Positions 57,750 through 64,000 of a stretch of 64,000 bases of DNA are shown here, in pieces. The DNA lies in contig OY992838.1 of the NCBI GenBank assembly GCA_963921425.1, positions 9,920,001-9,984,000 of the forward strand, written 5' to 3'. Every line of letters begins with the position of its first letter. Position 1 is the first letter of the stretch. A program made the position numbers and the translations under genes. Origin of the DNA: Dryas octopetala (Eukaryota; Streptophyta; Magnoliopsida; Rosales; Rosaceae). The notes beneath the pieces are model-generated. The model was given only the letters and a program-made list of their open reading frames with translations. It did not search any database and was not told the DNA's origin.

Positions 57750-59060
57750 TTTTTTTCTTGAAGCCAATAAGTTTTGTTTTATAAATTGAGATAATATATA
57801 CTAATTGACCATACATATAATAGTTACTTTCAAACAAAAGTTTTTGGATTAGAAACCATTCTTTACTACATTGTTTTTCATTTAAGAAGAGAGATTCGAA
57901 CTTGAAACATACAACATCTTCCTCTATTGCATCTAATAATAGTTTAAAAACCATACTCTATTTATTTATTTTTCTAAATCTCCTCTGTTTCAGTGTCCTT
58001 CAAACCTTAAATAGAGAACATGGTGTTTGGACACAAAATTTTGTCTGGCCACGTGGGAGGGCCAAGACTGATTATGCCTCTCAAAAGATTCTTTTAGCTT
58101 ATGGGCGTGCCACTGGCCGTATATGTTTCTAGCTGGGAATTATAGAGAAACGGCCTTTTGGTCCGGATTTGACTTCCTCTTGACCGATTGTCCGGCCAGG
58201 ATTCAAATGAACCCAGCCTGGATTCTTTATGCGCCTAAATTATTTCTTAGGACTTCACTAGTCTGTGTAAATTTTTAAACGGCGAATGATAAACTAGTCT
58301 AACTTGAGAAAGGAAATAAGCAACTTTTGGGACAAAAAGTGGACGCAATATGAACACAAATGAAACTAGCAACAAGTAAGTGATCTTGATCACTTACTAA
58401 GCCAAGAATCTTACCATAGTTATGTCATTTTTCGAGAAACGCCCTAAGTAAAAGGAAACGGTGGATTTAAAACTAAATAATCAAGGACTATTTTCAGAGA
58501 AGCTTATTATAGCTAAAAGGAAAACCTTGGTTCAAACAAGACATATTAACTTGAAACGAGTGAGCTAATATTTAAGCAACAAATGGCATTCATTGAACTA
58601 TTGAGATATTTGATAACCCAAAGCAAACAATGATTCCTCAAACTTGTTGGATAACTAATTTGAAAAGAAAAGTTAAATAAAATAGTAACAAATAACAAAG
58701 GAGTATCAAACGTCTATCCTTGCGTTCTTGTCATCAGAAATTTCTTTTGTTTTCTTTGAATCATTTCGGCCGGAATTTCTGGAGAAGTTCTAACTTGGCC
58801 GGGATGATTGAATTATTGAAATGATTTGTCCGGCCGGGATTTTCGGGGAGTAATAGACACATGTCCATTTTAGGGATTTTTAGGTGTGGTACCAACACAT
58901 GGGGCTTTTGTAAATGAATCTACTTCAAATCTTCATACCATGTCCAAAAATAAAAAGGTCTAAAAGGTTAAATACTTGAGATTTTCATATCATCTCCAGC
59001 CGCATGGTACATTGGTTTGATACATAGATGGGGATCAATTACACCCTTAATACAATAATT
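57750..59060. other. Gene-free region downstream of the arm 2 UGT gene
   Basis: Near-identical to 13960-15270. No gene is supported. Confidence 0.6.
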
Positions 59061-59069
59061 AATCAAAAT

Positions 59070-60806
59070 CTAATTTCTCAGGGACAGAAGCACCTGGTCA
59101 ACCATTTTGTTCAAACCCAAGAAAGACAACCCATTAGGAGCAGCCACTGCCTCCTTTGCCAACTTCTTCCATTCAATGGCTTTCTTCCTCATCTCCTTGC
59201 CCTCCTCTCCCTCCATCAACTTTCTCACAAGCCCCTCTACATAATCCCTTTTGACATCACCCGCTATCTCCATGCCTATACCCCACTCTTTGCAACTGTA
59301 CCTGCAATTGGTCTGCTGCTCAGCAAAGAATGGCCAACAAATCATAGGCACTCCACCACAAACACTTTCAAGGGTAGAGTTCCATCCACTGTGGGTCAAG
59401 AACCCTCCAATAGAAGGGTGGCTCAGGACTTGTTCTTGAGGGCACCAACTTGCAATTAGACACCTATCCTTGGTTTCTTCCACAAACTCTGGTGGAACCA
59501 CAGCTGAATCCCCTGCAACAAGGTCAGGCCTAATGACCCACAAAAAGGTCTGGTTGCTGTGAGCAAGTCCCCAAGCAAACTCAATCAGCTGCTCGGATGT
59601 CATCACTGCGATGCTTCCAAAGTTGACATAAACCACTGAATTGGGTTCTTTAGAGTCAAGCCATTCAAGACACTCTAGTTCCTCTGTCCATAGGTTTGAC
59701 CCAATCGAGTGCAAATCGCTATCTGCTGGGATCTGATTAACTTGTACATGTAGGGGTCCAATGGAGTAAATGGGTGGTAGCAAATGTGAAAGACCATCTA
59801 AAACTTCATGTTCCAAGTCATAGAAGGTGTTCAAAATGATAGCAGAAGCTCTTTGAGCTCGTTTGGTCTCGGACACAACAAAAGCAAGCATTTGGTCATC
59901 TGGGTCTGTGGTTCTAATGAAGCTGGGGATGTCCTTCAAACGAATACCTCCCATGCCTGGTATCCAATCTATGACAGTGTCCAAATATCCGTTTGTCAAG
60001 TAACTCTCATCTGCAAAATCAATGAAAATAAAATTGTACTGTTAGTGAATGAAACATTCTAATGCAAAATGTTAAAATAGTAATTCATATACAAAAGTAG
60101 TAAACAAATCAATAAAGATATTAATTAATAACAAATTAAGTAAATCTTTGACTTCCCAAATGACCTCTCGGAAGTACTTTGAAGTCATTTCCTCATATAT
60201 ATTCCAAACAATATGCACTTTATTAACAAAAAACAGAGAATCAAACAAGTAGTTGAGTTTGTCTAGGCTTGAATATTATTATTGTTTAATACCTTTGAGA
60301 GGAGTGAGACCCTTTTGAATGAGAAGGTGGAACTGAACGTAGGCCATGAAGCCACAAGCACTAGTAGTCCAGAAAAGAACTTCTGGAACACCCAATTCTT
60401 TTGCTGCATCAAGAGTGAAGCTCATGGCACCATCAGAGACTATGCAACTCACAGGAGGCGAATTCGGCGAAGAATTGAGGTTGGAAAGAAGGTCTCTGAA
60501 GGGTGCCAAGCATGTTCTGCTTGTGGAATCACAGAGAGAAGGTACGTCTTGGGTGGCATTGGCATCATCAGTTGGAGGGAGGCCATCGGGAATGGCCTCG
60601 AATTTAAAAGTGGGAAGGCCATCAAGAGAGTTGGGGCCTCTGGATTTGAGCAGACGTTTGTGGTTGTACTCTGTGTTCACAAAGGTTATATGGAAGCCTT
60701 TGTGGTGGAGGAGTTTGGCCACTTTGAGCATTGGGTTTATGTGGCCTTGAGCTGGGCATGGTATGCATACTGCATGTGGCTTCTCTGTCAATGCAATAGA
60801 ACCCAT
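59070..60806 (-). CDS. UDP-glycosyltransferase, UGT85A-like (arm 2)
   Basis: Exons 60806-60293 and 60010-59070, with a 282-bp intron, give 484 aa. It is the duplicate of the gene at 17020-15284. Exon 2, including the PSPG box (HSGWNS form), is identical in protein sequence. Exon 1 differs at three residues: Phe17 is Cys (CIPCPAQGH) next to the catalytic His22, Val127 is Ala just after the catalytic-dyad Asp125 region, and Tyr159 is Phe. All catalytic and donor-binding positions are kept, so the enzyme may work, but two of the three changes sit near the active site or acceptor pocket. The splice sites and TATA box (60931-60942) are conserved. The 5' UTR GA tract is longer than in arm 1. Confidence 0.93.

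Positions 60807-60810
<4 letters not shown>

Positions 60811-60867
<57 letters not shown>
60811..60867 (-). repeat. GA microsatellite in the 5' UTR of the arm 2 UGT
   Basis: About 28 GA units on the minus strand, against about 16 in arm 1, immediately upstream of the start codon. Confidence 0.9.
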
Positions 60868-60869
<2 letters not shown>

Positions 60870-60962
60870 AAACTTTATTGCTAAAGAAAAATGGGATGTG
60901 TTGTGGAGAAGAGAAGAGTTATGGTGCCAGTTTATATAGAGCAAAAGGGTAAGTCGGTTCAT

Positions 60963-62606
60963 GTATATATATAATATAATACAATATTTTACAAGTCAAA
61001 TAAATCCAACTATTGTAAGTGCAAGCAATATTGATCACTGCTTCATTGACAGTACTTTAAAGGAATATTCAGGGTTAAATATGTCAAATACGGCTCTTGG
61101 GGTTGGAGATGTTCATTCAAAACTCTTACCAACTTGAATATGAACATCAACGCCGTTGGTGCATGCAACTATCCAAGCTCGTGAGTTGGAGAATTAATGT
61201 GCTAATTAGATATAGGGGGTCGGCAGCAGATCAGTATATACGATTTTGTACTCTTTCCCATACTAGCTCTGTGGTCCGGGCATTATCTTTTTCTTTATAT
61301 TTATATATTTTATAATATATTAATTCTTATCTTTATTAGGCTCAACGCTTGATCGAGGACAAGAGGCTGAGAAAAGTATAGAGAATTTGTTGTTTCTTAC
61401 GAAAGAGGCCAAGGAGGTTAAAGGGAGATTCGAATTCTGACTTTGATACTAAATACTCGTATTCACTAGAACTATAAGTTTTTATATTTATTTTCAAACT
61501 AAAGTACAAAACAAATTAATCAACAAATTGACATAAGTACATAACGGTTTGAAAATTTTGAGTATCGACAAATCAATTATTAAAACTTTTTCTTTAATAT
61601 GAAGAGGGTGAGAAATTTTCAACATTTTGAAAATAAATATAACTAAATTAATAAATTATAGTTGTCAAAATAATTATTTGATCTAGTAGATAGCACTGCA
61701 GACGAAATAAGTCTTGAATTCATAACTCATGAACGTTAGTTAATTAATTAAAAATATTATATTGTGTGACAATTACCGATTAAAATTTTAAAATTCAATT
61801 CAAATTTACCTGCAAAATGGGACTGAGATTAGGAAACAACTTTCTTTTCGTCAAAATGCTGAGTCGTTTCCAAAAATTTTGAAAAATGAATTGTTGAAGC
61901 AGTGATTTGTTAGTTTTTTAATAAATTTTTCTAGACATGTGTCACAATAGATTGAAGTAATGTCTTTATTTAGTTTTGCTTTAAACACGTGTCATTATAT
62001 GATACGTTTTGACCATTTTGTAACTTTTACAAATTTACATACGTTAGTGATGTATGGTACATAGCAGTTGCTTTAGCCACTGTCAGACTTTGTTGTTACT
62101 GTTACGATGCCGCAAAAGTTGATTTCTCTTCTCCTCCTTGCCGTCGGGCTCAAACCGACTCCACCCGACTCGCCCGCCAAACCGAGGCTGTCACAACCTG
62201 AATCGAGCCGAGATGTACTTGAGCAGTTTGGGTGGGGATCGAGTTTTCCAAGCCGACCATTCGGCTCAGCTGGTGGGTTGGGCCTCAACTCGACCAACGC
62301 TCAACCTTATTTTGTACCGTTTGTAATTTCGTTTAATACATTTTAGTCAATGTTAACTATTATGTTAGTTTAAAAATATTTATTAACTAATTTGTAATAT
62401 TAAAAATTTTTATTAATTTATTTATAAATGACCCAAATACCCTATAATGTTGACAAAGCTTACTTTCTTTTTTTTGAAATATAATTTTTTATCATTAAAC
62501 CTAAATGTAACATATACAGAATTTTGAGGCACTTGGACACTAAGTTCAGCAGACCCAAGATACTCTTTTCTATAAGGGTCAATGTCAGTTACTTGGGAAA
62601 AAATAA
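60963..62606. other. Gene-free upstream region of the arm 2 UGT
   Basis: Homologous to 17160-19590 of arm 1 without the Mutator-like element; the empty site TAGATTGAA is at 61948-61956. It has an extra AT-rich stretch of about 100 bp at about 62352-62452 relative to arm 1. The GC-rich patch at 62105-62330 has no convincing gene. Confidence 0.6.
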
Positions 62607-62976
62607 GAGTTAATTACACTTACAACCCCTGAGGTTTATCGTCTTTTCACATACACCTCATGGGGTTTCAATAATTACACATACACCCCCTGAGGTTTTA
62701 AAACTGTTGTATATAACCCCCTACAAGAAAAATAAATAAATAAATAAAAAAGAAAATATTTGTATTCAGGTTGGACCTTACACCTTGAATAATCTTATTA
62801 GGCTATTTAATCCCTTAGCATGCTTTTTTGCATAATTTCTCATCATTTTCGTCTCACTATAGGGGGTTATATGCAACAGTTTTAAAACCTCAGGGGGTGT
62901 ATGTGTAATTATTGAAATCTCAGGGGGTGTATGTGAAAAGACGATAAACCTCAGGGGGTGTAAGTGTAATTAACTC
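62607..62976. mobile_element. 370-bp foldback element private to arm 2
   Basis: It starts GAGTTAATTACACTTAC and ends GTAAGTGTAATTAACTC. The arms carry mirrored CCCTGAGGTTT / AAACCTCAGGG blocks throughout, so most of the element folds on itself. The flanking direct repeat is GAAAAAATAA (62597-62606 and 62977-62986), 9-10 bp, fitting a Mutator-like MITE. It is absent at the homologous arm 1 position (about 19571-19583). Confidence 0.87.
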
Positions 62977-63288
62977 GAAAAAATAAGGGTCAGTATAGAA
63001 AAAATTTTAAAATATCATAATGTATTTACCCTTTGGATGTTGATAAGGCTTACTTCTTCTTTCTAAAATATACGATTCATCTTTAAATTTGGGCGAAATG
63101 ATACAAAACAAAATAATTGTGGATTAATAAAATAACATAAAACACCTATGACCTATCTAACTGTTGTTCAATATTACAGCTATGCATTTATAAACTATTA
63201 AGTCACGTTTCTAATCACAAAACCATTTTGTTACATATTACGTGATGGAAACGTATTAACGTAAAGCACTAACAGAAAAAACTAATTG

Positions 63289-64000
63289 ATTGACTCGGCT
63301 AATTTCTTATAGGAGTCAAGCTCGACCGAGCCAAAAAAAAAAAATCAAGCTCGATATGACTTGAGTTGTATCAATCCAATTTACATACCCATACTACAAG
63401 CCTACAACTGCAAGTCTGCAACACAGTTTTCTTTTTGTTATGAATTTTTTGGTGATTCATCCTTAAAAAGAAAAAATAATTCATTTACTTGGCATACTAA
63501 TTTTCTTTGATATTATTCTTAACTCTTTATTTTTGTATACAAATTGTATTTGGATTTTTTTTTTTTAAAAGGTCAGATCTAGAACCCATAGAACCAGCTG
63601 GCCCGATTGCAAAAAACCAGTACTAAGCCGGTCCTCTGGCATTGGGGGAGGTGACCGGAGCCATAGACGAGTCAAAGACGTTGGGTTTCGAGGGGAGATG
63701 TGGTCTTCAGGGGGACGGCGGCGGTCGGAGCTGGGGGAGATGTGGGGTTTCAAGGCTAAGAGAAAGATGAGAGGCAGAGAGAGAGGATGCGGGGGGAGGG
63801 GGAGGTGGCGGTCGAGGCTGGGGGAGATGTGGGGTTTCGGGGTTGAGAGTAAGAGGAGAGGCATAGACATATGAGAGAGAAGTAAGGCAGATAGAGAAAG
63901 GATGTGGGGGGAGGGGGAGAGAAACAATTGGGCCTAAGTGAAAATGTGTTGCTAGTTGGGTTGGGTCAGTTAACAGTTGGGCAATCATTGTCACTACGGG
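63289..64000. other. Unique sequence right of arm 2 with a G-rich tandem repeat
   Basis: No gene was recognised. From about 63715 to 63925 there are two imperfect units of about 100 bp, each with CGGTCG-GCTGGGGGAGATGTGGGGTTTC followed by a purine-rich stretch ending GGGGGGAGGGGGAG. The minus-strand proline/leucine-rich frames are products of this composition. Confidence 0.6.

Larger units (their letters stand above)
39172..63288 (+). repeat. Segmental duplication, arm 2
   Basis: Same orientation as arm 1, about 32.2 kb further right. It is longer because it carries three private insertions: the CACTA element (40533-50542), a hAT element (54529-56053) and a foldback element (62607-62976). It lacks the arm 1 insertions at 18132-19016 and 19592-20937. 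The near identity (the UGT exon 2 open frames look identical at protein level) indicates a recent event or ongoing gene conversion. Confidence 0.93.

Overview
The window is plant nuclear DNA, most likely from a woody eudicot. Rosaceae, perhaps Prunus-like, is my guess from protein style only; I could not search a database. It has AT-rich intergenic DNA, GT-AG introns, a Ty1/copia element, a CACTA element, several hAT and Mutator-like elements, and a tandem array of UGT85-type glycosyltransferase genes. All host genes found lie on the minus strand.

Layout: 1-6948 is most of a minus-strand Ty1/copia retrotransposon (gag-pol broken by one in-frame stop, long 5' LTR; the 3' LTR is outside the window). 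6949-21250 and 39172-63288 are two arms of a recent direct segmental duplication. Each arm holds one intact UGT85-like gene (17020-15284 and 60806-59070), three amino acids apart. Older transposons are shared by both arms. Younger ones are private to one arm: a long foldback Mutator-like element and a hAT element carrying an EXORDIUM-like gene fragment in arm 1; a 10-kb CACTA element, a second hAT element and a 370-bp foldback element in arm 2. Between the arms (21-39 kb) lie a foldback MITE, another hAT element, a ghost UGT promoter, a WIP-type zinc-finger fragment, two full-span UGT pseudogenes with different lesions, an apparently intact three-exon AOP-like 2-oxoglutarate dioxygenase gene (35549-33651), and an orphan UGT exon 2.

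The most striking mobile unit is the CACTA element at 40533-50542. It has matching terminal repeats, a TGT target duplication and subterminal repeats. Two multi-exon genes can be assembled with consistent splice phases and no stop: a 1066-aa TNP2-like transposase and a 487-aa TNPA/Ptta-like protein. The other duplication arm preserves the empty insertion site.

Functionally the locus looks like a birth-and-death UGT85 cluster with a 2-oxoglutarate dioxygenase embedded in it. Both families act in plant specialised metabolism, but a shared pathway is only inference. Intact host genes: two UGTs and the dioxygenase. Broken: UGTs at 28.9-30.5, 31.3-32.7 and 36.0-37.0 kb, plus fragments of EXORDIUM-like and WIP genes.
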